Positions 14,237-21,500 of a stretch of 25,664 nt of DNA are shown here, piece after piece. The position numbers and the translations under genes are program-made. Under the pieces are notes generated by a model that did no database searches, was not told the origin of the DNA, and saw only the letters and a program-made list of their open reading frames with translations. This stretch comes from a virus: IMG/VR virus record IMGVR_UViG_3300023179_002686, positions 1 to 25,664 of that record; one strand, given 5' to 3'. The stretch's first letter is position 1; each line of letters starts with the position of its first letter.

Positions 14237-15132
14237 AAATTATTTTCTTCAATCATTTTCATAGGGGTGATTTGGTAACCCACAAGGAGTTTGTTAGACA
14301 CATAAAGCAACTCTTGCCAAATAATCAATATGAATATTGGCATTTTAATCATCCTAAAGTCAATCTGGATCTTCAAATCCCATTAACAAATATTCCAAAT
14401 GAACTTGATCAAAATGTAGTTTTCTACGAAAATGATGATGTATTAGCAATCAATACTTGGATAGGAGTTTGGGGAAATATACTACCACAATATAATGGCA
14501 TTAATATAGAAACTTTGTATGAAAGTTGGAAGATAATTTTTGACAAACTAAACTTGAAATTGCACGAGGATCGCGAAGAATATCTTCCCACTATTGACTA
14601 TAGCTTTTTCAATTTAGAGAAAGTGAATTCGTATTTGCAATCAAATCAGCAAAAGAGAATCTTGATATGCAATGGAAAGCCAATGTCGAATCAGTCTTTT
14701 GATGGAGATATGCGAGAAATTGTGACTTCATTTGCATCAAGTCATCCCAACATCGATTTCATCTGTACGAAAAAATTCGAAAACAATCTATCTAATATTT
14801 TGTTTACTGATGATATCATTGACGATCAAGAAAACTTTTTGGGTGTAAATCCAGCATGGAATGATAGAATTTCAAATACTTGTGATTTGAACGAGATCTC
14901 TTATCTTAGTACAAAATGCAATGCAATCATAGGAAAGAATTCTGGACCCTTTGTTTTTTGTGAAACCAAACAAAATTTCAAAGATCAGAATAAAGTGTTC
15001 GTTTCTTTCTGCAATTCTAAAAACGAATCAATGAGCAATGGTGTTAACTTGTATTGCAGATATAGATTAGTAAAAAATTATGAACCAAAAAACATCATAG
15101 AGTCTTTTGGTTGGGTAATATCTCAAATATAA
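14233..15132 (+). CDS. Putative glycosyltransferase, GT-B-like
   Basis: A 299-residue protein that I can place only loosely. The C-terminal half has a Rossmann-like pattern: ILICNGKP (strand), then EISYLSTKCNAIIGKNSGPFVF. In that segment a G-K-N-S-G-P-F loop after a strand resembles the nucleotide-sugar site of GT9 (heptosyltransferase) and fucosyltransferase-like GT-B proteins. The N-terminal domain (IIFFNHFHRGDLVTHKEFV) has the look of a GT-B acceptor domain with a GD-turn. Similar proteins sit beside GT10 genes in aquatic phages and bacteria. ATGA overlap with the previous gene. Could also be a non-catalytic glycan-binding relative. Confidence 0.55.
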   Translation: MKIIFFNHFHRGDLVTHKEFVRHIKQLLPNNQYEYWHFNHPKVNLDLQIPLTNIPNELDQNVVFYENDDVLAINTWIGVWGNILPQYNGINIETLYESWKIIFDKLNLKLHEDREEYLPTIDYSFFNLEKVNSYLQSNQQKRILICNGKPMSNQSFDGDMREIVTSFASSHPNIDFICTKKFENNLSNILFTDDIIDDQENFLGVNPAWNDRISNTCDLNEISYLSTKCNAIIGKNSGPFVFCETKQNFKDQNKVFVSFCNSKNESMSNGVNLYCRYRLVKNYEPKNIIESFGWVISQI

Positions 15133-15151
15133 CTCATTTGGAGATTTGATC

Positions 15152-16045
15152 ATGAATAATGTATTGAGACTGGGTTTTACAGACATAATAAAATCCATAG
15201 AGAACTTTTTCATTCATCAATTGTCAAAAAAATATCAAGTGATAAGAGATGATGAAAATCCAGATTATTTGATTTTTAGTGATAGAAATTTTGGAAACAA
15301 TAACGTCCACTACAATAACAAGAATTGCATAAAGATATTCTATACTGGAGAAAATGAAAGACCATGGAACTATCAATGTCATTATTCGATATCATTTGAG
15401 CATGACACATTTGACGGAAGAAATTTTCGTCTACCACTGTATGTCATATATGATCACGACAATCATTACAGAGATGTACCAAATACAAGCACAATTTCTC
15501 GTAGTAAAGAAGATTTATTGAATCCAAAAAAGTTTTGCTCTTTTGTTGTGAAAAATCCCGGATCTGAAAAAAGAAATCAATGGTTTCACAAACTGAGTTC
15601 GTATAAGTTTGTTTCTTCGGGCGGTCCTCTATACAACAACATAGGATACGTTTTATCTAGAGGTGATGATGGGATACAGGAAAAAATAAAGTTTCTCAAC
15701 AATCATAAGTTTAACTTGTGTTTTGAGAATAGCAGCTATCCGGGATATGCAACAGAGAAGTTGTATGAAGCATTGTGTTCAAAGACCATTCCGATTTATT
15801 GGGGCAGTCCAACAATTGAATGCGATTTCAACTCCAAAGCTTTCTTGAATTGGAACGACTATCAAGATGACGATCTATTTTTGGAAGCGATAAAGAAGAT
15901 TGATCAAAACAACGATTTATATGAAGAAATGTTTTTTCAACCAATGTTTTCTTCAAATACGAAGCGAAACAAATTTTTTGACATGGAACTTTTCCTAAAC
16001 TGGTTTGACAAAACTGTATACAAGGGAGTCATAAACAATAGATGA
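15152..16045 (+). CDS. GT10 alpha-1,3/4-fucosyltransferase
   Basis: A 297-residue enzyme. The donor-binding signature FENSSYPGYATEK (191-203), followed by ALCSKTIPIYWGSP, is the core of GT10 fucosyltransferases. The N-terminal YTGENERPWNYQCHYSISFE with RLPLY is also typical. FVVKNPGSEKRNQWFHKLSSY supplies the RxxxxxxL-type segment before it. It moves L-fucose from GDP-fucose to a GlcNAc- or Glc-type residue in family members. Encoded in the same run as gmd and fcl, it is the obvious consumer of GDP-fucose, or of GDP-colitose. ATG 15152 is preceded by GGAG (15140-15143). No membrane helix, so it acts in the cytoplasm on a lipid-linked or protein/DNA acceptor. Ends the first cassette transcript. 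Confidence 0.88.
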   Translation: MNNVLRLGFTDIIKSIENFFIHQLSKKYQVIRDDENPDYLIFSDRNFGNNNVHYNNKNCIKIFYTGENERPWNYQCHYSISFEHDTFDGRNFRLPLYVIYDHDNHYRDVPNTSTISRSKEDLLNPKKFCSFVVKNPGSEKRNQWFHKLSSYKFVSSGGPLYNNIGYVLSRGDDGIQEKIKFLNNHKFNLCFENSSYPGYATEKLYEALCSKTIPIYWGSPTIECDFNSKAFLNWNDYQDDDLFLEAIKKIDQNNDLYEEMFFQPMFSSNTKRNKFFDMELFLNWFDKTVYKGVINNR

Positions 16046-16052
16046 ACCGGTG

Positions 16053-16060
16053 TATAAATA
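16053..16060 (+). promoter_or_regulatory. Exact T4 late-promoter octamer (TATAAATA)
   Basis: TATAAATA is the exact T4 late-promoter consensus and lies in the 101-base gap after the GT10 gene. The sigma70-type promoter starts 11 bases later, so this gap may fire both early and late. Confidence 0.5.
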
Positions 16061-16070
16061 TAAAAAAACA

Positions 16071-16098
16071 TTGACATTTTTCGTGTCTATGCTATAAT
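16071..16098 (+). promoter_or_regulatory. Sigma70-type promoter, extended -10, for the second half of the glycan cassette
   Basis: TTGACA (16071-16076), 16 bases, then TATAAT (16093-16098) with TG at 16090-16091. The next gene starts at 16147 behind GTGAGG, leaving a leader of about 40 bases. It splits the cassette into two transcription units. Confidence 0.82.
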
Positions 16099-16146
16099 TT
16101 TTTCTATATACTTGAATGGCGACAATCCATAAATTGTGAGGTTATT

Positions 16147-17183
16147 ATGACAAGAGTGCTTTTGACGGGTGGTGCAGGATTTATTGGTCATCATGTTGTT
16201 GATTTGTTGCTAAGAGAAACAAATTGGGAAATAGTATCACTTGATCGTTTGGATTACTCTGGTAATCTAAATCGACTGGACAATGTAGTTTCTTCCTTTC
16301 CTAAAGAAGAAAGAAAAAGAGTAAAAGTCGTTTTTCATGATCTTCGTGCAGAAATCAATTCTTTGCTAAAGAACATGCTGGGTGAATTTGATTATATTCT
16401 TCATCTAGCCGCAAGTAGTCACGTTGATCGTTCTATTACATATCCTATGGAATTTGTAATGGACAATGTTGTTGGAACTTGCAACATCTTGAATTTTGCT
16501 AGAGAGCAAAAAGATCTAAAAAGATTTATCTACTTTTCGACAGACGAGGTCTTTGGGCCCGCTCCCGCCGGAGTAAATTACTCCGAGAAAGAAAGATACA
16601 ATTCAAGCAATCCGTATTCCGCTACTAAGGCTGGTGGCGAAGAACTTGCTGTTGCTTTTGAAAATACATACAAACTTCCTGTGTTCATCACACACACGAT
16701 GAATGTATTTGGCCAAGACAGCATCCCGAAAAATACATTCCGATGTGCATTCGCAAAGTGCGCGATAATGACACAATCTTCATTCATTCGGACAAGACGA
16801 AAACTATTCCTGGATCGAGATTCTATATTCATGGTTCAGATGTCGCGGATGCCATTTATTTTCTTCTAAATCTAAATGAAGAACAGCTAAACTCGGTCTA
16901 TCTTCCAGACTACGGTGGAGCAAAGTGTCCTAAGTTCAACATCGTTGGTAAAGAAGAAATCGATAACTTGCAATTGGCCAAGTATATTGCGAATTGCCAA
17001 GACAAAGAACTAAAGTATGAAATGATCGATTTTCATACTTCTAGACCAGGTCATGATTTGAGATATGCACTATCGGGAGAATTCATGAAGTCTTTGGGTT
17101 GGACTCCCAAATTCTCTCTCAGAGAAAGAATTAAAGAAGTAGTAGACTGGTCGATGGCAAATCAAGAATGGATCGAACTATAA
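16147..17183 (+). pseudogene. RmlB-like nucleotide-sugar 4,6-dehydratase interrupted by a one-base frameshift
   Basis: Two frames together give one complete dehydratase of about 345 residues. Frame one (from ATG 16147) has the NAD site TGGAGFIG, LAASSHVDRS, catalytic TDE in STDEVFG, YSATK (Y-x-x-x-K) and MNVFGQD, ending in frame at about 16719. The downstream frame resumes with HPEKYIPMCIRKVR and runs to TAA at 17183. Family members read NVFG followed by a QHPEKYIPM-type stretch, so one base, probably a C in an original GACCAG, is missing at about 16719-16720. Otherwise both halves are intact. Either a fresh mutation, an assembly error, or -1 slippage on A5 (16729-16733), which would give SIPKKYIPM of the same length. 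Reaction if restored: NDP-glucose to NDP-4-keto-6-deoxyglucose. Confidence 0.85.
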
Positions 17184-17199
17184 TAACTCGGAGTAAGTC

Positions 17200-17763
17200 A
17201 TGATAATTAAAATAGACACAGCAGCACAAGCGGTAACGCATGTAAACAAATGGCTACCTGGTGAAGATATTCCAAAATTGTTGGAATATAAAGAGAACTT
17301 GGTGGGAATTGAAATCGGAGTAGACTGTGGAGTCACCAGCGAACATTTGTTGTCTAGCTTGCCGACTTTGAAACTATTTGGAATAGATCCATACATGGAT
17401 TATGTTGATTGGTCAAACGTTCTTGTTACGGGTCAGGAGTCAAATGCATTTCCAGTAATGATGGAAAAGACTTCAAAGTTTGATAAAAGATTTGTTCTTA
17501 TTAGAGAGAAGTCTGATGATGCTATAAACGTTTTTGAAGACGAAAGCATGGACTTCATCTTTGTTGATGGTATTCATACATACGATCAGGTTCTAAAGGA
17601 CTGTCGAAATTATTGGCCAAAGCTAAAAAGAAACGGTCTTTTTTGCGGTCATGATTTCACAAACATTCAACAAGTCAATCAAGCCGTGAATGAATTTGCA
17701 CAAGAAATTGGCTATCAGATTTCAAGAGCAAATCAAGATATTTGGTATTGGTTCAAGAAATGA
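17200..17763 (+). CDS. Class I SAM-dependent methyltransferase (Methyltransf_24-like)
   Basis: A 187-residue protein. VGIEIGVDCGVTSEHLL (about 35-51) is motif I binding SAM, with GIDPYMD after strand 2. FIFVDGIHTYDQVLKDCRNYWPKL (near 125-148) is the acidic motif IV/V typical of Methyltransf_24, common in sugar and glycan clusters, where O-methyl groups are added to sugars. GLFCGHDF follows. GGAG (17190-17193) precedes ATG 17200. The next gene starts inside its stop (ATGA). Substrate unknown; a sugar or its nucleotide-linked form is likely from context. A macrocin-like O-methyltransferase type is the main alternative description of the same fold. Confidence 0.78.
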   Translation: MIIKIDTAAQAVTHVNKWLPGEDIPKLLEYKENLVGIEIGVDCGVTSEHLLSSLPTLKLFGIDPYMDYVDWSNVLVTGQESNAFPVMMEKTSKFDKRFVLIREKSDDAINVFEDESMDFIFVDGIHTYDQVLKDCRNYWPKLKRNGLFCGHDFTNIQQVNQAVNEFAQEIGYQISRANQDIWYWFKK

Positions 17764-18221
17764 ATCTCGAAAATCTCTGCGTAGTGGAAATTAAAACCGA
17801 AGAAGATGCACAAATCTTGAGAGAATTGAGGAACGAGTGCAGAAACTACATGACACGAAACAAGGATTATATTGATGCCGAACAACAGAGTTTTTGGTTT
17901 AAAAACCTTGATAGAATCAAAGTAAATCTCTTCTTGATAAAGAATGACATAGATAATGTTGGGTTTGGCATTTTAAGACTTGAAGACGATGTTGTTTTGC
18001 TAACTGGTGGGGTGACGGAAAAATCTAGAGGCTTTGGTATTGGTGAATATGTCTTTAGATTTTTGTTAGATGAAGCTAAAAAGCACAATAAAAAAATAGA
18101 ATTGGAAGTTTTAGTTTCAAATAAAGTGGCAAAAAAATTGTATAACAAGTTGGGTTTTGTTGAATTCAAAAGAACAGACAAAGTAATTTCAATGGAGTAT
18201 AGAAATGATACCTCTCTTTAA
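17760..18221 (+). CDS. GNAT-family N-acetyltransferase
   Basis: A 153-residue GNAT. The acetyl-CoA pyrophosphate loop is RGFGIGEYVFRFLL (R-x-x-G-x-G), after the strand VVLLTGGV. The C-terminal LYNKLGF motif is the usual GNAT end. Such enzymes in sugar clusters acetylate an amino sugar made by a DegT aminotransferase. That gene follows directly and overlaps by 17 bases, a strong hint that both work on one nucleotide-sugar. The N-terminal LRELRNECRNYMTRN segment is seen in FdtC- and PseH-like acetyltransferases. ATG 17760 overlaps the methyltransferase stop by 4 bases. Substrate not determined. Confidence 0.85.
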   Translation: MNLENLCVVEIKTEEDAQILRELRNECRNYMTRNKDYIDAEQQSFWFKNLDRIKVNLFLIKNDIDNVGFGILRLEDDVVLLTGGVTEKSRGFGIGEYVFRFLLDEAKKHNKKIELEVLVSNKVAKKLYNKLGFVEFKRTDKVISMEYRNDTSL

Positions 18222-19281
18222 AGTAAGAATGTCTGAAAATGTTGGCGATCTTGTAAAGAATGTATTGCACTCTGGATACATTTCACAGGGGCCTAAGGTA
18301 GACGAATTTGAAAAAGAGCTACAAAAGGCTTTAAAGAGTAAAAATACTCCAGTAACAGTAAACTCATGCACATCAGCAATAGACTTGTCTTTGGAATTGT
18401 GCAACGTCGGATATGGTGATGAAGTCATATCCACTCCACAAACTTGTTTTGCATCACAAATCGGAATCTTGCATAGAAATGCAAGAATAAGATGGGCCGA
18501 CATAGATCCAATAACAGGTCTAATTGATCCGAATTCTGTAAAAAGTCTAATTACAGAAAAGACAAAAGCCATAGTTGCTGTCAATTGGGCTGGGAAAATC
18601 TGCGACTTCAAAACACTCAAGTCGTTTGGCATTCCCGTAATCGAAGATGCTGCTCACACCTGGGATTCATTTGTCGATACAAATGTTGAGCGTGGCGATT
18701 ATATTTGCTATAGCTTTCAAGCCATAAAGTTTTTGACATCAGGCGATGGTGGTGCTATAATATGCCCAAATGAAGAAAAGACAAATGAAGCTAAACTTCT
18801 AAGATGGTTTGGTTTGGATAGAACAAAAAATGAATCATTTAGATGTACACAGAATATCAAACGTGCTGGTTTCAAATATCACATGAATGATATAAACGCA
18901 ACTATTGGAATGTCTAACATAGAACTGGCAAATGATTCTGTTCTAAAACATAGAAAAAATTCAAAGTACATCATTGATAATGTGAAAAATGAAAGATTGG
19001 TTCTACCAAATTATGACGAAACAAATTCGTTTTGGTTGTTTAGTATGCATGTTCTAAACGATAGAAAGCAGTCATTTGTCGATTATTTGACAGAAAAAAA
19101 GATTGCATCTAGTCCTGTACATTATAGAAACGATTTATATGATTCAACGATCAAGTTCAAGGAAAATGACTTGCCCGGAGTGACTCAATTTACAAATACG
19201 CAAATTTGCATTCCGAACGGTTGGTGGTTGACAAATCAGAATCTTGATTATATTGTGGAAACGCTGAATAGTTATGAATAA
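18205..19281 (+). CDS. DegT-family PLP-dependent sugar aminotransferase
   Basis: A 358-residue fold-type I aminotransferase. The Schiff-base lysine is present: CYSFQAIKFLTSGDGG gives K175, unlike the His enzyme at 12727. SGYISQGPKVDEFE at the start, NSCTSAIDLSL for the PLP phosphate and IEDAAHTWDS (E147-D148) for the pyridine nitrogen are all typical. It transfers an amino group from glutamate to a keto-sugar nucleotide, probably at C3 or C4 of a 4-keto-6-deoxy hexose from an RmlB-type enzyme. Paired with the GNAT gene, the product would be an N-acetylated amino-deoxysugar. GGAG at 18194-18197 precedes ATG 18205. A perfect promoter lies inside it (18733). Confidence 0.88.
   Translation: MIPLFKVRMSENVGDLVKNVLHSGYISQGPKVDEFEKELQKALKSKNTPVTVNSCTSAIDLSLELCNVGYGDEVISTPQTCFASQIGILHRNARIRWADIDPITGLIDPNSVKSLITEKTKAIVAVNWAGKICDFKTLKSFGIPVIEDAAHTWDSFVDTNVERGDYICYSFQAIKFLTSGDGGAIICPNEEKTNEAKLLRWFGLDRTKNESFRCTQNIKRAGFKYHMNDINATIGMSNIELANDSVLKHRKNSKYIIDNVKNERLVLPNYDETNSFWLFSMHVLNDRKQSFVDYLTEKKIASSPVHYRNDLYDSTIKFKENDLPGVTQFTNTQICIPNGWWLTNQNLDYIVETLNSYE
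18733..18761 (+). promoter_or_regulatory. Exact sigma70 consensus inside the aminotransferase gene
   Basis: TTGACA (18733-18738), 17 bases, TATAAT (18756-18761) and extended TG (18753-18754) make a full consensus in the codons for FLTSGDGGAII after the PLP lysine. It would drive genes from 19274 on. The protein sequence here is conserved, so a chance match shaped by codons is possible. Confidence 0.5.
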
Positions 19282-19966
19282 CATTTTTGTCATACCGTCA
19301 ACAATACAACCATTTTATGGCGTCGTTAGTCATGAAGACAGGTATATACAAACTCTTGAAACAATAAAGAGCATCAAAAACATAGTTACGGATGAACACT
19401 TAATAGTTCTAATTGATAGTTCTGCAATAAAACTATCTCAAGAAAAATTGGAAAATCTTAAAAATAACGTTGATGTTTTTTTGGATTTTAGTGATGATCA
19501 ACTCGCACAAGAATTCAATGGCAAATGGTTAAAGAGTCCGGGAGAAAATTATCTACTCTTTAATGCGATAATCAAGACAAAACAGCTTTTTGATCTTACA
19601 AACAAAAAGGGTAGAATGTATAAGCTTGGTGGCAGATGTTTTTTGCTACCCAAGTTCAATAGTCTTGATCACACTTCAATTGAAGACAGATATATTTTCA
19701 AGAAGAGATTGAATACTTGGAGAACATTGGAAGAGCAAAAAATATGCAATAGTACGCACTTGTTGGAGACCAGATTCTATTCATGGCCATTCAACTTTGT
19801 CGATGATTATCTTGAAGTGATAAAGAAAAATTTCGAAATGTTCAATTATGGTCTAGACACAGAACATGCCCATTTTTTGAACATTCCAAAAGATAAATTA
19901 GTAGAATTTGACAAAATGAATGTTGGTTGTATCATGGCAGCCAACGGAAATTATATGGAGGATTGA
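19274..19966 (+). CDS. Glycan-cassette protein of unknown function, possibly GT-A-like
   Basis: I do not recognise the family of this 230-residue protein. It starts at ATG 19274, overlapping the aminotransferase by 8 bases. The N-terminal half (NNIFVIPSTIQPF, then EHLIVLIDSS) suggests a strand-turn-helix like the opening of a GT-A nucleotide-sugar fold. RMYKLGGRCFLLPKFN near residue 115 recalls the K-x-x-GRY/GRC motif of some phage and bacterial sugar transferases. LDTEHAHFLN near residue 195 could be a metal or acceptor site. No membrane helix or signal peptide. A glycosyltransferase is the best guess from fold hints and context; no catalytic residue is proven. Confidence 0.5.
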   Translation: MNNIFVIPSTIQPFYGVVSHEDRYIQTLETIKSIKNIVTDEHLIVLIDSSAIKLSQEKLENLKNNVDVFLDFSDDQLAQEFNGKWLKSPGENYLLFNAIIKTKQLFDLTNKKGRMYKLGGRCFLLPKFNSLDHTSIEDRYIFKKRLNTWRTLEEQKICNSTHLLETRFYSWPFNFVDDYLEVIKKNFEMFNYGLDTEHAHFLNIPKDKLVEFDKMNVGCIMAANGNYMED

Positions 19967-19969
19967 GTT

Positions 19970-20710
19970 GTGAAGAAAGCAATTATTTTTGTTCCTACGG
20001 GAAATTATCCAGATCAATTCGACGATAGGTATGATAGAACTGCACATTGGAGATCAAAGCATCCAGATCGCACATATGAAATTATCAATTGCGTGTATAA
20101 GGAAGGATTTGAGCCTGATCCGAACACATATGACTATGTTTATCATATTCGCGGTCACAAGTGGCAAATGGTTCGTGATGTATTCAATCAGTTTGATTAT
20201 TCAAAATATGACTATGTCGGTTGCATAGACGATGACGAGATTACAGACGTTTGGAATTTAAATCGCGGTCTAGAAATTGCTCGTCGTTTTGATTTTCGTC
20301 TGTGGCAATTGTCTATGGCGGAAGGCTCGGAGCTATTTTATCCGTGTCTGGCACAAGATAAATCCATTGACTTCTCAGAAACAAACTTTCTTGAGTGCGG
20401 CGTTCCCGTGTTTAGAGCTGACATATTTACCAGAATACTCAAGGCCTTGAATAATTGGTCTGGTTACGAACAGGCATGGGGTCTTGATAAAGCATATTGT
20501 GATATCGCACAGTCACATGCACATGTCATACATAGCGCATCAATTTATCATCCGCCGAGAGATTCATACTACGATAAGACTGATGCGATGAATGAGTTGA
20601 ATTCTTTCATGACCACTATATATCCTAGAATGGCCCGTGAAGTATTCGGCCATGATTCGATGATGATAGATCAGCAAGTTACCTATCATAGATTTAAACT
20701 AGGAAATTGA
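19970..20710 (+). CDS. Putative glycosyltransferase (DUF707-like), GTG start
   Basis: A 246-residue protein starting at GTG 19970, with GGAGG at about 19957-19961 and the previous stop 3 bases upstream. YDYVGCIDDDEITD (about 80-93, with D87, D88, D89 and E90) is a DDD-type metal motif at the end of a strand. A later YEQAWGLDKAY is in the place of the W-G-L/I-D motif of DUF707 proteins, which are predicted GT-A sugar transferases. The start KKAIIFVPTGNYPDQF is a typical first strand. Arginine codons CGT/CGC are more frequent here than in neighbouring cassette genes. Donor and acceptor unknown. Confidence 0.68.
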   Translation: MKKAIIFVPTGNYPDQFDDRYDRTAHWRSKHPDRTYEIINCVYKEGFEPDPNTYDYVYHIRGHKWQMVRDVFNQFDYSKYDYVGCIDDDEITDVWNLNRGLEIARRFDFRLWQLSMAEGSELFYPCLAQDKSIDFSETNFLECGVPVFRADIFTRILKALNNWSGYEQAWGLDKAYCDIAQSHAHVIHSASIYHPPRDSYYDKTDAMNELNSFMTTIYPRMAREVFGHDSMMIDQQVTYHRFKLGN

Positions 20711-20712
20711 TA

Positions 20713-21492
20713 ATGTTTGATCACATTGATTTTATAGATAGGGCAAAAGAATTTCGTAATTCTCAGCCATTTAATCATGTTGTAATTGATAACTTTTTTG
20801 ATGAAGCAACTGCGAAAAATCTAGCGAAAGAATATCCAGACTATAATGATGATTTTTGGAAAATCAACTATAACAATCCAATAGAAATAAAGAAAACAAA
20901 TCAATCTTGGACAAATTTCTCATCTTCTTTTTATAAAGTCTTTCACGAACTTCTTGATCGCAAGTTCACAGAAAAATTGACTTTGATGACGGGCATAAAT
21001 CCTCTTTATGTCGATCATGGATTGCACGGTGGTGGGCTACACACCCATTCAACAAATGGAAAACTAAACGTTCATTTAGATTATGCAATTCATCCAAAAC
21101 TCGGTCTTCAAAGAAAACTAAACTTGATCGTATACTTGAACGATAATTGGAAAGAAGAGTGGGGTGGACACATTGAATTTTGGAGTCATGACGAGACAAA
21201 AAATGCTCCAAAAGAATGTGTAAAGAAAGTTGCTCCATTATTCAATAGAGCAGTTCTTTTTGACACTACTCAAAATTCTTGGCACGGATTGCCAGAACCC
21301 CTAAAGTGTCCAGATGGAGAAATGCGTAAAAGTCTTGCTGTATATTACTTAACAGACGTTGATGCAAAAACTCAAAGTCTCTTTGGTGCAAAGTTTGCTC
21401 CATACAAAGAACAAGAAAAAGATCAGTCAGTTCTTGACTTGATTGACAAAAGAAATAATAATATAGCTAGTCTAGTTCGTACTTATAGGTAA
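20713..21492 (+). CDS. 2-oxoglutarate/Fe(II)-dependent oxygenase
   Basis: A 259-residue enzyme of the 2OG-FeII_Oxy_3-like group. The iron ligands are H121-x-D123 in VHLDY and H191 in SWHGLPEP; R205 in MRKSLAVYYL would bind 2-oxoglutarate. LNLIVYLNDNWKEEWGG between them is the double-stranded beta-helix core, with the usual GG-H-IEFW strand. It would hydroxylate or oxidise a substrate in the cytoplasm. Within a glycan cassette the substrate may be a sugar, but such genes are also common in T4-like phages without a known target. I choose ATG 20713, 8 bases from AGGA (20701-20704), over TTG 20707. Confidence 0.86.
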   Translation: MFDHIDFIDRAKEFRNSQPFNHVVIDNFFDEATAKNLAKEYPDYNDDFWKINYNNPIEIKKTNQSWTNFSSSFYKVFHELLDRKFTEKLTLMTGINPLYVDHGLHGGGLHTHSTNGKLNVHLDYAIHPKLGLQRKLNLIVYLNDNWKEEWGGHIEFWSHDETKNAPKECVKKVAPLFNRAVLFDTTQNSWHGLPEPLKCPDGEMRKSLAVYYLTDVDAKTQSLFGAKFAPYKEQEKDQSVLDLIDKRNNNIASLVRTYR

Positions 21493-21500
21493 TTGATAAA

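Noticed and set aside
16743-17183. Treating the 3' part of the RmlB-like gene as a separate protein from ATG 16743
   Set aside because: The Met is an internal family residue (IPMCIRK), there is no ribosome site, and the product would lack the NAD domain.
19224-19255. TTGACA followed by TATTGT near the end of the aminotransferase gene
   Set aside because: Two mismatches in the -10 and no extended TG; not distinguishable from chance in AT-rich DNA.
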